A stretch of 64,000 bases of DNA from Methylobacterium aquaticum (GTDB taxonomy: Bacteria; Pseudomonadota; Alphaproteobacteria; Rhizobiales; Beijerinckiaceae): contig NZ_CP043627.1 of assembly GCF_016804325.1 (NCBI RefSeq), positions 4,523,001-4,587,000 of the forward strand, read 5' to 3'. Positions 33,031 through 42,895 of this stretch are shown one piece after another; position 1 is the stretch's first letter, and every line of letters begins with the position of its first letter. A program made the translations under genes and the position numbers. The notes beneath the pieces are model-generated. The model was not told where the DNA came from, made no database searches, and was given only the letters and a program-made list of their open reading frames with translations.

Positions 33031-34247
33031 TCCGCCCCCGTCGCCTCGCCGGCGTTCCGGCCGCCCTCCTGGTCGCCCTGGCCGTCGCGCCCGCTGGCGC
33101 CGCCGAGACCATGCCTTCCGCCGGCCCCGTCGTCACCGCCGCGCCCGCGCCCGCCGTCACCGTGGCGGTGGCCACCGAGCGCGAGATCGTCGAGCGCGCC
33201 GTCGTCACCGGCACCCTGGTGCCGCGCGACGAGATCCTGGTCTCGCCGGAGATCGAGGGCAGCCGCGTCACCGAGCTGCTGGCGGAGGAGGGCGACCGGG
33301 TCGCCAAGGGTGCGGTCCTGGCGCGGCTCTCGCGCGAGATGATCGACACCCAGCTCGCCCAGAACGCCGCCGCCATCGCCCGGGCGGAGGGCGCGGTCGC
33401 CCAGGCGCGCAGCTCCATCGTGCAGGCCGAGGCCGCGCAGGTCGAGGCGAGCCTGTCGCTGGAGCGCGCGCAGTCGCTGGCGAAGACCGGCAACGCCACC
33501 GCGGCGGTGCTGGAGCAGCGCGAATCCGCCGCCAAGGGCGCGGAGGGCCGGCTGTCGGCCGCCCGCAATGGGCTCGCCATCGCCCAGGCCGACCTCGCCC
33601 AGGCGAAGGCGCAGCGCAGCGAACTCGACCTGAAGCTCGCCCGCACCGAGATCCGGGCGCCGGAGGGCGGCATCGTCAGCCGCCGTACCGCCCGGGTCGG
33701 CGCCACGGCGAGCGCCTCCGCCGAGCCGCTGTTCCGGCTGATCGCCCGCGGCGAGATCGAGCTGGAAGGCGAGGTGCCGGAGACCGGCCTCGCGCGCCTG
33801 CGCGCCGGGGCCCCGGCGAGCCTCGACCTCGACACCACGGACGGGCCGGTCGCGGTCCTGGGCCGGGTCCGCGTGGTCTATCCGGAGGTCGACCGGGCGA
33901 CGCGCCTCGGCAAGGTCCGCATCAAGCTCGACGCCGATCCGCGCCTGCGCATCGGGGCCTTCGCCCGCGGCGCGGTCGAGGCGGCGCGGCGCACCGGCGT
34001 CGCGGTGCCGCTCGCCTCGGTAGTCTACGGCGCCTCGGGCCCGACCGTCCTGGTGGTCTCCGGCGAGCGGGTGGACCAGCGCCCGATCCGCACCGGCCTC
34101 TCGGCCGGCGGCTTCATCGAGATCCGCGACGGGGTCAAGGCCGGACAGGCCGTGGTGGCCCGGGCCGGCAGCTTCCTGCGCGACGGCGACCGGGTGCGGC
34201 CGATCTATCCGGCCCTGCCGGCGACCGCCGAGGCGGGGCGTCCCTGA
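33027..34247 (+). CDS. RND efflux periplasmic adaptor subunit
   Basis: 406 residues, HlyD/AcrA-type membrane fusion protein. Signal peptide to about residue 26 (ALLVALAVAPAGAAE). A lipoyl-like hairpin is split around a long coiled coil (residues about 85-190, LARLSREMIDTQLAQNAAAI onward), then RTEIRAPEGGIVSRRTARVG and beta-barrel domains ending in GDRVRPIY. ATG 33027 overlaps the TetR stop by 4 nt. It links the inner-membrane pump to an outer-membrane channel; no channel gene is in the window. Confidence 0.93.
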   Translation: MIRPRRLAGVPAALLVALAVAPAGAAETMPSAGPVVTAAPAPAVTVAVATEREIVERAVVTGTLVPRDEILVSPEIEGSRVTELLAEEGDRVAKGAVLARLSREMIDTQLAQNAAAIARAEGAVAQARSSIVQAEAAQVEASLSLERAQSLAKTGNATAAVLEQRESAAKGAEGRLSAARNGLAIAQADLAQAKAQRSELDLKLARTEIRAPEGGIVSRRTARVGATASASAEPLFRLIARGEIELEGEVPETGLARLRAGAPASLDLDTTDGPVAVLGRVRVVYPEVDRATRLGKVRIKLDADPRLRIGAFARGAVEAARRTGVAVPLASVVYGASGPTVLVVSGERVDQRPIRTGLSAGGFIEIRDGVKAGQAVVARAGSFLRDGDRVRPIYPALPATAEAGRP

Positions 34248-34313
34248 CGCCCCCACCCCGATTCTCGGCGTCCCCGACGCCTCCGCCATTTTTCTCCTGA
34301 ACGGGTCCGCGCG

Positions 34314-37300
34314 ATGCGCCTGAACGTTTCCGCCTGGGCGATCCGCAAGCCGATCCCCTCCATCGTGCTCTTCCTGGTGCTCGGGCTGCTCGGCCTCGTG
34401 AGCTTCCGCAGCCTGCCGATCACCCGCTTCCCCAACATCGACATCCCGATCGTCTCGGTGACGGTGACCCAGGCCGGCGCCGCGCCGAGCGAGTTGCAGA
34501 CCCAGGTCACCAAGTGGGTCGAGGACGCGGTGGCGGGGGTGAAGGGCGTCAAGCACATCACCTCGGCGATCACCGAGGGCACCTCGGCCACCAGCATCGA
34601 GTTCCGGCTGGAGGTGAACACCGATCGCGCCGTCAACGACGTCAAGGACGCGATCGCCAAGATCCGGATGAACCTGCCCCGGACGATCGACGAGCCGATC
34701 ATCTCCCGGGTCGAGATCGCCGGCCTGCCGATCATGGTCTACGGCGCCTCGGCCCCCGCGATGACGCCCGAGGACCTGTCCTGGTTCGTCGACGACGTGG
34801 TGGCGCGCCAGATCCAGGGCCTGCGCGGCGTCGGCGGCGTCGAGCGCCTGGGGGGCGTCGCCCGCGAGGTCCGGGTGACCCTGAAACCCGACCGGTTGCT
34901 GGCGCTCGGCATCACCGCGGCCGACGTGAACCGGCAGTTGCGCCTGACGTCGGCCGACATGGCCGGCGGCCGGGCCGAGGTCGGCGGCCAGGAGCAGTCG
35001 ATCCGGACGCTCGCCGCCTCCTCGAGCCTCGACACCCTGGCGGCGACCTCGATCGTGCTGCCGGGCGGGCGCAAGGTCCGCCTCGACGACCTCGCCACCT
35101 TGAGCGACGGGGCCGAGGAGCCGCGCACCTTCGCGCGCCTCAACGGCGAGCCGGTCGTCGCCTTCGCGATCTCGCGGGCGAGCGGCGCCAGCGACGCCTC
35201 GGTCGGCGAGGTGGTGGCCAAGAAGATGGAGGAATTCGCCAGGACCTATCCCGACGTCCGCTTCGACCGGATCGATTCCTCGGTCACCAACACCATCGGC
35301 AACTACGAATCCGCCATGCACAGCCTGATGGAGGGCGCAGGCCTGGCGGTGCTGGTGGTGTTCCTGTTCCTGCGCGACTGGCGCGCGACGCTGATCGCCG
35401 CGGTGGCCCTGCCGCTCTCGGTCTTCCCGACCTTCTGGGCGATGAGCGCGATGGGCTTCTCGCTCAACGCGGTCAGCCTGCTTGCCATCACGCTGGTCAC
35501 CGGCATCCTGGTCGACGACGCGATCGTGGAGATCGAGAACATCGTCCGCCACATGCGGCTCGGCAAGTCGCCCTACCGCGCGGCGATCGAGGGCGCCGAC
35601 GAGATCGGGCTCGCCGTCATCGCCATCACCGCCACCCTGATCGCGATCTTCGCCCCCGTCTCCTTCATGGGCGGCATCGCCGGACAGTATTTCAAGCAGT
35701 TCGGCCTCACCATCGCGGCGGCCGTGTTCATGTCGCTGCTGGTGGCCCGGCTCATCACCCCGATGATGGCGGCCTATTTCCTGCGCGACCACGGCCACCA
35801 CGAGGAGCGGGACGGCCCGGTGATGCGGGTCTACAACCGCGTCGTGGTGTGGTCGGTGCGGCACAAATACGTGACCCTGGTGGTCGGCCTCGCGCTGTTT
35901 GCCGCCTCCATCCTCTCCACCAGCCTCCTGCCCGCCGGCTTCCTGCCGAAGGAGGACGCCGCCCGCACCCTGATGGTGGTCGAGCTGCCCCCAGGCGCCC
36001 GGCTCGACGACACGATCGCCGTCACCGACCGGATCGCCCAGCGCATCCGCACCCTGCCGGAGGTCCGCTCGGTCTTCGTCGATGGCGGCCGCCAGCTGCC
36101 GGGCAAGAAGGAGGTGCGGCTCGCCACCTTCACCATCAACCTGACGCCGAAGAATGCCCGCGCCCGCAAGCAGGCCGACGTGGAAGCGGCGATCATGGAC
36201 CTGATGCGCGACGAGGCGGACGTGCGCTACTGGTCCTTGCGCGAGGGCGGCCAGCGCGACTTCACGCTCATCGTCGCCGGCGGCGACACCGCCCAGGTGA
36301 CCGAGGTGGCGGAGCGGATGCAGCGCGAGGTCGCGGCGCTGCCGAACCTCGTCAACGTGATGTCGACCGCGCCCCTCGACCGGACCGAGGTCCGCATTCG
36401 CCCCAAACCCGGCGTGGCCGCCGATCTCGGCGTCTCGACCGACACCATCGCCGAGACGGTGCGCGTCGGCACGATCGGCGACATCGGCCCGAACCTCGCC
36501 AAGTTCAACGCCACCGACCGGCAGATCCCGATCCGGGTGCAGTTGCCGACGACCCTGCGCGGCGACCTCCCGGCGCTCGAGAGCCTGAAGGTGCCGGCGA
36601 AGAACGGGGCCTCGGTGCCCCTGTCGGCGGTAGCCGATATCAGCCTCGGCCGCGGGCCCACCGCCATCGATCGCTACGACCGGGCGGTGCGCGTGGCGCT
36701 CGAGGCCAACATGCAGGGCTCGGACGCGCTCGGCGAGCAGATCAAGCTCGCGATGAACACCCCCACCGCCCGCAACCTGCCGCCCGGCATCACGCTCCGC
36801 CAGACCGGCGACGCCGAGGTGATGGGCGAGGTGTTCGAGGGCTTCGCGATGGCGATGGGCGCCGGCCTGATGATGGTGCTCGGCGTGCTGATCCTGCTGT
36901 TCGGCTCGTTCTTCCAGCCGCTCACCATCCTGTTCTCGCTGCCGCTCTCGATCGGCGGGGCGATTCTCGGCCTCCTGATCTTCAACCGGCCGATCTCGAT
37001 GCCGGTGGTGATCGGCATCCTGATGCTGATGGGCGTGGTGACCAAGAACGCCATCATGCTGGTCGATTTCGCCGTCGAGGAGATGGCCCGCGGCGTCGAC
37101 CGGGTCACGGCGATCACCCAGGCCGGCGCCAAGCGCGCCCGGCCGATCGTGATGACGACCATCGCCATGGCGGCCGGCATGGTGCCGAGCGCGATGGCCT
37201 TCGGCATCGGCGGCGAGTTCCGCTCGCCGATGGCGATCGCGGTGATCTCGGGCCTGATCGTCTCGACCCTGCTCTCCCTCGTCTTCGTGCCGGCGATCTT

Positions 37301-37415
37301 CCTGTTGATGGACGACCTGTCCCGCCTGACCGGCCGCCTGTTCGGGCGCTTCGTCGGCGCCGTGGACGAACCGCCGGGGCACGAGGCGGCCCGGAGGCCG
37401 GCACCGGCGGAGTAG
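34314..37415 (+). CDS. RND-family multidrug efflux permease
   Basis: 1033 residues, full length for an AcrB/MexF-type proton antiporter. It has twelve membrane helices and two large periplasmic loops. The N-terminal RKPIPSIVLFLVLGLLGLVS is helix 1, GILVDDAIVEIENIVRHMR near residue 400 carries the proton-relay Asp pair, and VVTKNAIMLVDFAVEEMARG near 910 has the relay Lys. The gene is 66 bp after the adaptor. TetR, adaptor and pump make a complete regulated operon apart from the outer-membrane channel. Substrates unknown. Confidence 0.96.
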   Translation: MRLNVSAWAIRKPIPSIVLFLVLGLLGLVSFRSLPITRFPNIDIPIVSVTVTQAGAAPSELQTQVTKWVEDAVAGVKGVKHITSAITEGTSATSIEFRLEVNTDRAVNDVKDAIAKIRMNLPRTIDEPIISRVEIAGLPIMVYGASAPAMTPEDLSWFVDDVVARQIQGLRGVGGVERLGGVAREVRVTLKPDRLLALGITAADVNRQLRLTSADMAGGRAEVGGQEQSIRTLAASSSLDTLAATSIVLPGGRKVRLDDLATLSDGAEEPRTFARLNGEPVVAFAISRASGASDASVGEVVAKKMEEFARTYPDVRFDRIDSSVTNTIGNYESAMHSLMEGAGLAVLVVFLFLRDWRATLIAAVALPLSVFPTFWAMSAMGFSLNAVSLLAITLVTGILVDDAIVEIENIVRHMRLGKSPYRAAIEGADEIGLAVIAITATLIAIFAPVSFMGGIAGQYFKQFGLTIAAAVFMSLLVARLITPMMAAYFLRDHGHHEERDGPVMRVYNRVVVWSVRHKYVTLVVGLALFAASILSTSLLPAGFLPKEDAARTLMVVELPPGARLDDTIAVTDRIAQRIRTLPEVRSVFVDGGRQLPGKKEVRLATFTINLTPKNARARKQADVEAAIMDLMRDEADVRYWSLREGGQRDFTLIVAGGDTAQVTEVAERMQREVAALPNLVNVMSTAPLDRTEVRIRPKPGVAADLGVSTDTIAETVRVGTIGDIGPNLAKFNATDRQIPIRVQLPTTLRGDLPALESLKVPAKNGASVPLSAVADISLGRGPTAIDRYDRAVRVALEANMQGSDALGEQIKLAMNTPTARNLPPGITLRQTGDAEVMGEVFEGFAMAMGAGLMMVLGVLILLFGSFFQPLTILFSLPLSIGGAILGLLIFNRPISMPVVIGILMLMGVVTKNAIMLVDFAVEEMARGVDRVTAITQAGAKRARPIVMTTIAMAAGMVPSAMAFGIGGEFRSPMAIAVISGLIVSTLLSLVFVPAIFLLMDDLSRLTGRLFGRFVGAVDEPPGHEAARRPAPAE

Positions 37416-37429
37416 GAGAGGGCGCTCCC

Positions 37430-37461
37430 GCCCGGCATCGTTCCGCGAGACGATGCCGGGC
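37430..37461 (+). terminator. Terminator of the RND operon
   Basis: A perfect 12-bp stem, GCCCGGCATCGT with ACGATGCCGGGC, 8-nt loop, 15 bp after the RND stop, followed by GTGAAAGATTACG rather than a T-run. Likely the operon end. Confidence 0.6.
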
Positions 37462-37640
37462 GTGAAAGATTACGAATAAGTCATCTTCGTCATTATGGCG
37501 CGATGCACAATTATACAGAGTGTTAGTGTCTTTCTCACCCTGCCGTTCGATCGATGCGCCGCAGCGAAAACGGAGTGTGGGCTGCGGAACCTGTCGGAAT
37601 TGCTGCGAGTTGAACGGTCTCTCACCCAGAGGAAGAGGCC

Positions 37641-37844
37641 ATGTCCAAGTCCGTGATCTCCGCCGCTCTGTGCGCGGCCTGCCTGCTGACCGTGACGCCG
37701 GTGCTCGCCGCCGGGAACACCATCCCGCAGGGCAAGCGGGACGAGATGTCTCAGAAATACACCGAGAGCCAGATCAAGCAGCAGCACAAGGAGACCAAGG
37801 AAGCCAATCACAACGTCGATCGGCTGATCTCCAACCGGAAATAG
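37641..37844 (+). CDS. Small secreted hypothetical protein
   Basis: 67 residues. MSKSVISAALCAACLLTVTP, then VLAAG, is a Sec signal peptide with cleavage near residue 24. The 43-residue mature part is highly charged (KRDEMSQKYTESQIKQQHKE) and probably helical or unfolded. GAGGAAGAGG lies directly upstream of ATG 37641. Not recognised as a named family. It stands alone between the RND operon and the ABC ATPase gene. Confidence 0.72.
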   Translation: MSKSVISAALCAACLLTVTPVLAAGNTIPQGKRDEMSQKYTESQIKQQHKETKEANHNVDRLISNRK

Positions 37845-37995
37845 GCTCGCGGTCGGGGCGTCCGGCGCTTTGTCCGGATGTCGGGCCGGTGAGCGCGAGG
37901 GGAGGGCACGGGAAAGCCGGGCCTCTCCCGGATGCTCTTCCGTTCATCCGCCGGGCGGGTCCGAACCGGGCCCGCTCGCGACCTCAAGACGGTGT

Positions 37996-38120
37996 TATAC
38001 CAATGGCCCAAGATGCTGACGCATCGGGCCATTGAGTCATCTCGAATTTTCTATGCCAAGCCAGAGGCTTGACGAAAATTCGAGAACGGAACCAAAGGTC
38101 GTTTCCAACGACCGTTGGTA

Positions 38121-38126
<6 letters not shown>
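37996..38126. repeat. Nested-palindrome element with MITE-like ends
   Basis: About 130 bp with inverted ends ATACCAATGG and CCGTTGGTAT. Inside are CAATGGCCC/GGGCCATTG, CTCGAATTTTC/GAAAATTCGAG enclosing AAGCC/GGCTT, and GGTCGTT/AACGACC. It has no coding capacity. The right end provides the TAA stop (38121-38123) of the ABC ATPase gene. I see only one copy in the window, so mobility is inferred from structure. Confidence 0.6.
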
Positions 38127-39053
<927 letters not shown>

Positions 39054-39087
39054 CGCCGCGCCTCCCGCATCGGATGCCCGGCCGGGC

Positions 39088-39402
39088 TCAGCAGCCGTGG
39101 CAGATCGACCCGAGGGTGCGCTTCATCCGCACGTCCCAGGCCTTGTCGCGGGCCGCGGTCGCGGCCTGGGCCTTGCGGAGGGCCTCCCCCGTATCGGGCT
39201 TGGCGGCGACCGGCTTGGCTGCCCCTGGCGCGGCGGCGTCGATCCGGCGCGGCTGGCGCCGTCCGGCGACGGGCGCCGCCTCCGGCGCGGTGGCGGGCGC
39301 GGCGCCGAGCGGGGCGGGAGTCTCGGTCTGAGCCCCGGCGGTGCCGGCGGCCAAGGCCAGGAGAGGCGCGGCGAGAAGGGTGCTGGCGAGGAGGAGGCGC
39401 AT
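39088..39402 (-). CDS. Small secreted Ala/Pro-rich hypothetical protein
   Basis: 104 residues from ATG 39402. Signal peptide MRLLLASTLLAAPLLALAAG with cleavage near GAQ. The middle is Ala/Pro-rich and likely disordered; the C-terminal part KAWDVRMKRTLGSICHGC ends with two cysteines, CHGC, which could be a disulfide or a metal site. Its promoter region is shared with the divergent gene at 39627. No family recognised. Confidence 0.65.
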   Translation of the reverse strand: MRLLLASTLLAAPLLALAAGTAGAQTETPAPLGAAPATAPEAAPVAGRRQPRRIDAAAPGAAKPVAAKPDTGEALRKAQAATAARDKAWDVRMKRTLGSICHGC

Positions 39403-39626
39403 GGCGGGGTCCCGGGCGCCGCCCGCTCGGGTCGCGGGACGGCGGAAAAGGAGCAGTCTCTCGTCCTTATGCATTGTTTCGCCGACGGGGACACCGGCGC
39501 CGATCGGCGCATCCGGGGCGGTGGCTGGCGCGCCTCGGCCTCGTCTCCTGTTCGCGCCGTCCAGCCCGGGGGTGACAGGATCGCCCTGCTCCGGCAGGGT
39601 CGTCCTCCCGCCCGCGAAGGACGCCG

Positions 39627-39974
39627 ATGACCCGACGCCCCGATCCCGCGCTCCCCACCCGCCGCGAGGCGGTGGAGGCGGCGCTCGCCCGCCTCGCCCC
39701 GAGGGCGCCGGATTTCGAGGCGGAGGCGATCGTCGACCGGGCGCTGGCGAGCACGGGCCTGCGCGGCGCCGCACCCGAGACCGCCGCCTGGCTCGGCATG
39801 GTGTCGTATGCCCGCCACGTCTTCACCGAGTACGATTCCCTCCTGGAGGAGGGCTACGACCAGGACAGTGCCCGCCACTTCGTCCTCGACGACCTCAACG
39901 CGGTTCTCGCCGAGTGGGGCGTGCGGCGGCGGATCGGCGAGGACGAGGAGGAGTCCAGCGGCGAGACGGCGTGA
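39627..39974 (+). CDS. DUF2293-like small protein
   Basis: 115 residues, cytoplasmic. The core YARHVFTEYDSLLEEGYDQD followed by SARHFVLDDLNAVLAEWG resembles, from memory, the DUF2293 pattern of a H-TDYD-L-G-D-AR motif. Function unknown. It is 45 bp upstream of priA on the same strand and could be co-transcribed with it. Confidence 0.68.
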   Translation: MTRRPDPALPTRREAVEAALARLAPRAPDFEAEAIVDRALASTGLRGAAPETAAWLGMVSYARHVFTEYDSLLEEGYDQDSARHFVLDDLNAVLAEWGVRRRIGEDEEESSGETA

Positions 39975-40018
39975 CCGTTCCTATATGAGCGGATGATGCC
40001 GCCCGACAGCACAGCCCG

Positions 40019-42205
40019 ATGACCGCCCCGATCGCCGACGTCCTGATCCCGCTCGCCCTCGACCAGGCCTACAGCTACGCCGTGCCGCCCGAACTGACGT
40101 TGGCGGAAGGCGACGTGGTGCAGGTGCCGCTCGGGCCCCGCGAGATCGTCGGCGTGGTCTGGAGTCTTCGCGACGGCGCCGGCTCGAACCTGCGGCGGGT
40201 CACCGGCCGGCTCGGCGTCGAGCCCCTGAGCCCGGCTTTGCGCCGCCTCGTCGAGTGGATCGCCCGCTACACCCTGGCGCCGAAGGGCTCGGCCCTCGCC
40301 ATGGCGCTCCGCCTGCCGGAGGAGAGCCGCACCGAGACCGCCAAGGTCGGCGTGCGGGCGACCGGGATGCCGCCGAGCCGGATGACCCCGGCGCGGGGCA
40401 AGGTGGTGGCGGTGGCGGCCGACAAGGCGGTGCGGGGCAAGCGGGCGCTCGCCCTCGAGGCCGGGGTCAGCGCCGGCGTGATCGACGGGCTGATCGACGA
40501 CGGCGTGCTCGAGACCGTGGCGCTGGCGCCCGAGCGGGTCGCCGAGCCGCCCGATCCCGAGCATCCGCACGATCCCCTCTCCGAACCCCAGGCCGAGGCG
40601 GCCCGCGCGCTCATCGCCACCCTGACCGCGCCGCCTGCCGATGGGGCTGCGGCGGGGGAGGGCGGCGTGACGCTCCTCGAAGGCGTGACCGGCTCAGGAA
40701 AAACCGAGGTCTATTTCGAGGTGGTGGCGGAGGCGCTGCGCCGGGGCGTGCAATCCCTCGTGCTGATGCCCGAGATCGCGCTCACGGCGCAGTTCCTCGA
40801 CCGCTTTGCCCAGCGCTTCGGGGTCAGGCCCGCCGCCTGGCATTCCGGAATCGGCGGGCGCCGTCGCGAGAAGATCCGCGCCGGCGTGGCGTCGGGCGAG
40901 GTGCAGGTGGTGGTGGGCGCCCGCTCGGCCCTGTTCCTGCCGTTCCGCCAGCTCGGCCTGATCGTGGTCGATGAGGAGCACGAAGGCGCCTACAAGCAGG
41001 ATGACGGCGTCTGCTACCACGCCCGCGACATGGCGGTGGTGCGCGGCAAGCTTGAGAACGCCGCCGTGGTCCTGGCCTCGGCGACGCCCGCGATCGAGAC
41101 CCGGGTCAATGCCGAGCGCGGCCGCTACCGCCGGGTGGTGATGCCGGAGCGCTTCGGCGGACGGCGCCTCCCCGAGATCCGCGCCATCGACATGCGATCC
41201 GAGAAGGTGCCGCGCGGGCGCTACCTGTCGCCGAGCCTCGTCTCGGCCATCGCCGAGACCAACGCGCGGGGCGAGCAGGCGCTGCTCTTCCTCAACCGCC
41301 GCGGCTATGCCCCTCTCACCCTGTGCCGGGCCTGCGGCCACCGCTACCAATGCCCGAACTGCTCGACCTGGCTCGTCGAGCACCGCTTCCGCCGGGCGCT
41401 GGTCTGCCACCATTGCGGGCACGCCGAGCGGCGCCCGGAGGCCTGCACCGAATGCGGCACCTTCGACAACCTGACCGCCTGCGGTCCGGGCGTCGAGCGC
41501 ATCGCCGAGGAGGTCTCGGCCACCTTCCCGGACAAGCGGGTGATCGTGCTGTCGAGCGACTTTCCCGGCGGCGCCGAGCGGCTGCGGGCCGAACTCCAGA
41601 CCGTGGCCGAGGGCGGCTGCGACATCGTGGTGGGCACCCAACTCGTCGCCAAGGGCCACAACTTCCCGCACCTGACCCTCGTCGGCGTGCTCGATGCCGA
41701 TATCGGGCTGACCTCCGGCGATCCCCGCGCCGCCGAGCGCACCTTCCAGCTGCTCCAGCAGGTCACGGGCCGGGCCGGGCGCGGCGAGAAGCCGGGCCGG
41801 GCGCTGGTCCAGAGCTACCAGCCCGAGCATCCGGTGCTCTCGGCGCTCATCTCGGGCGATGCCGAGCGCTTCTATGCCGAGGAGACGGCGGCGCGCGAGG
41901 TCGCCGGCCTGCCACCCTTCGGGCGCCTGGCGGCTCTGGTCATCTCCTGCACCGACCGGGAGGCGGCGGAGGCCCATGGCCGGGCGCTGGCCCGCGTCGC
42001 CGAGCCGCCGCCCGGCGTGATGGTGCTCGGCCCGGCGGAAGCGCCGCTCGCCCTGGTGCGCGGCCGCTACCGCTTCCGCCTCCTGGTCAAGACCGAACGC
42101 GAGATCGACCTTCAGAGCTATCTGCGCGATTGGCTCGCCCGGGGGCCGAAGGTGCGGGGGAATCTGAGGGTCGGGATCGATGTCGACCCGCAGAGCTTTC
42201 TGTAG
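40019..42205 (+). CDS. priA: Primosomal protein N', replication-restart helicase
   Basis: 728 residues. PriA reloads the replisome at stalled forks. Seen in order: N-terminal 3'-DNA-binding domain (residues 1 to about 105), Walker A GVTGSGKT (222-229), DEEH box (318-321), then four CxxC pairs in CRACGHRYQCPNC and CHHCGHAERRPEACTEC that bind two zinc ions, and helicase motifs VVGTQLVAKGHNFPHLTLVG and QVTGRAGRGEKPGRALVQSY. Start ATG 40019 opens MTAPIADVLIPLALDQAYSY, the normal N-terminus. Confidence 0.97.
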   Translation: MTAPIADVLIPLALDQAYSYAVPPELTLAEGDVVQVPLGPREIVGVVWSLRDGAGSNLRRVTGRLGVEPLSPALRRLVEWIARYTLAPKGSALAMALRLPEESRTETAKVGVRATGMPPSRMTPARGKVVAVAADKAVRGKRALALEAGVSAGVIDGLIDDGVLETVALAPERVAEPPDPEHPHDPLSEPQAEAARALIATLTAPPADGAAAGEGGVTLLEGVTGSGKTEVYFEVVAEALRRGVQSLVLMPEIALTAQFLDRFAQRFGVRPAAWHSGIGGRRREKIRAGVASGEVQVVVGARSALFLPFRQLGLIVVDEEHEGAYKQDDGVCYHARDMAVVRGKLENAAVVLASATPAIETRVNAERGRYRRVVMPERFGGRRLPEIRAIDMRSEKVPRGRYLSPSLVSAIAETNARGEQALLFLNRRGYAPLTLCRACGHRYQCPNCSTWLVEHRFRRALVCHHCGHAERRPEACTECGTFDNLTACGPGVERIAEEVSATFPDKRVIVLSSDFPGGAERLRAELQTVAEGGCDIVVGTQLVAKGHNFPHLTLVGVLDADIGLTSGDPRAAERTFQLLQQVTGRAGRGEKPGRALVQSYQPEHPVLSALISGDAERFYAEETAAREVAGLPPFGRLAALVISCTDREAAEAHGRALARVAEPPPGVMVLGPAEAPLALVRGRYRFRLLVKTEREIDLQSYLRDWLARGPKVRGNLRVGIDVDPQSFL

Positions 42206-42330
42206 GTGGGCGCCTCATGATGCCAATCGAAGTCTTCAAAGCATGATCAAAAATTTTGTATTATTGTCTAATATATACCATGTTTATTTTGACAAAAAAT
42301 CACAAGGAACCATGGAATATCCTATCCTTC
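42206..42330. other. A+T-rich flank between priA and the repeat
   Basis: About 42236-42315 is strikingly A+T-rich (words such as AAAAATTTTGTATTATTG and TTTATTTTGACAAAAAAT) in an otherwise very GC-rich window. A second A+T-rich stretch, 42490-42515, flanks the other side of the repeat. No gene is visible. It may be a promoter, an old insertion or a repeat-associated target. Confidence 0.5.
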
Positions 42331-42462
42331 CACCTCATCCTGAGGTGTCGGTCCATCGGAGATGGACTGACCTCGAAGGAGGATTCCAGAAGCCTCTGCG
42401 ATCCCTGGAGCCCTCCTTCGAGGTCAGCCGATTTTCAATCGGCTGACACCTCAGGATGAGGT
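42331..42462. repeat. CATCCTGAGGTG-type hairpin repeat, copy 1
   Basis: Outer arms CACCTCATCCTGAGGTGTC and GACACCTCAGGATGAGGT are complementary. Inner arms GACCTCGAAGGAGG and CCTCCTTCGAGGTCAG also pair. Each arm carries its own small hairpin tip: GTCCATCGGAGATGGAC on the left and AGCCGATTTTCAATCGGCT on the right. The whole 130 bp can fold as a cruciform or RNA. Same design as 61795-61924. Confidence 0.85.
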
Positions 42463-42572
42463 CAGAGGATGGAATGATCCTGCCTCACGCTAATCGTTTT
42501 TATAAATTATTGCTCAAACAGGCTCTTGGGATCGTCGACATCCAATGAAGACCCGCAAGCCCCCGACATCCC

Positions 42573-42893
42573 TCACGTCACCGTAAGCCCCACCTCCTCG
42601 ACCTGCGAGAACCCGTTATCCCCCGTCCAGGCGAAGCGCAGGGTGCCGGTCTTCGTCGCCACGGTGGTGAAGGTGAGGTACGGGTTGGCGGCGCTCGCCG
42701 ACGACAACTCGGCGCGAAACACCTCCTCGCCGTCATACGTGCAGACGAACTCCGTGATGATGTTGCGCGGGATCAGGCGGCCGTCGGGGCCGGGGCGGTA
42801 GCCGGTCTCCATCGGGTGCGAGATCAGGGTCTTGATCTCGATCACCGCGCCGGCCTTGGCGGTCTTGGGCAGGTTGATGAGGGCGCGGGCCAT
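42573..42893 (-). CDS. soxZ: SoxZ sulfur-carrier partner protein
   Basis: 106 residues, immunoglobulin-like SoxZ, which partners SoxY. MARALINLPKTAKAGAVIEI, ISHPMETGYRPGPDGRLIPR and FTWTGDNGFSQ-like ending (here FAWTGDNGFSQVEEVGLTVT) are family hallmarks. ATG 42893 has GGAAGGA 8 nt upstream; a GTG at 42899 overlapping the previous stop is the alternative. Last gene of the seven-gene redox operon. In the classic Sox pathway SoxYZ carries sulfur intermediates for SoxAX, SoxB and SoxCD; SoxA, SoxB and SoxCD are absent here. Confidence 0.92.
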   Translation of the reverse strand: MARALINLPKTAKAGAVIEIKTLISHPMETGYRPGPDGRLIPRNIITEFVCTYDGEEVFRAELSSASAANPYLTFTTVATKTGTLRFAWTGDNGFSQVEEVGLTVT

Positions 42894-42895
42894 CG

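Noticed and set aside
32643..37382. Minus-strand open frame of 1579 codons opposite the RND operon
   Set aside because: It is an antisense shadow produced by very high GC. The protein is His/Asp/Arg/Gly-rich low complexity with no signature, while the plus strand encodes clear TetR, HlyD and RND proteins.
34514..37465. Long plus-strand frame of 983 codons inside the RND gene
   Set aside because: Out of frame with the RND pump, Arg/Pro-rich, no domain; a GC-driven shadow.
42236..42330. Short ORF starting in the A+T-rich flank and running through the repeat
   Set aside because: The reading passes through the hairpin repeat and has no signature; it is repeat DNA.
42331..42462. CRISPR array
   Set aside because: The palindromic units occur singly, far apart, without regular spacers or cas genes.
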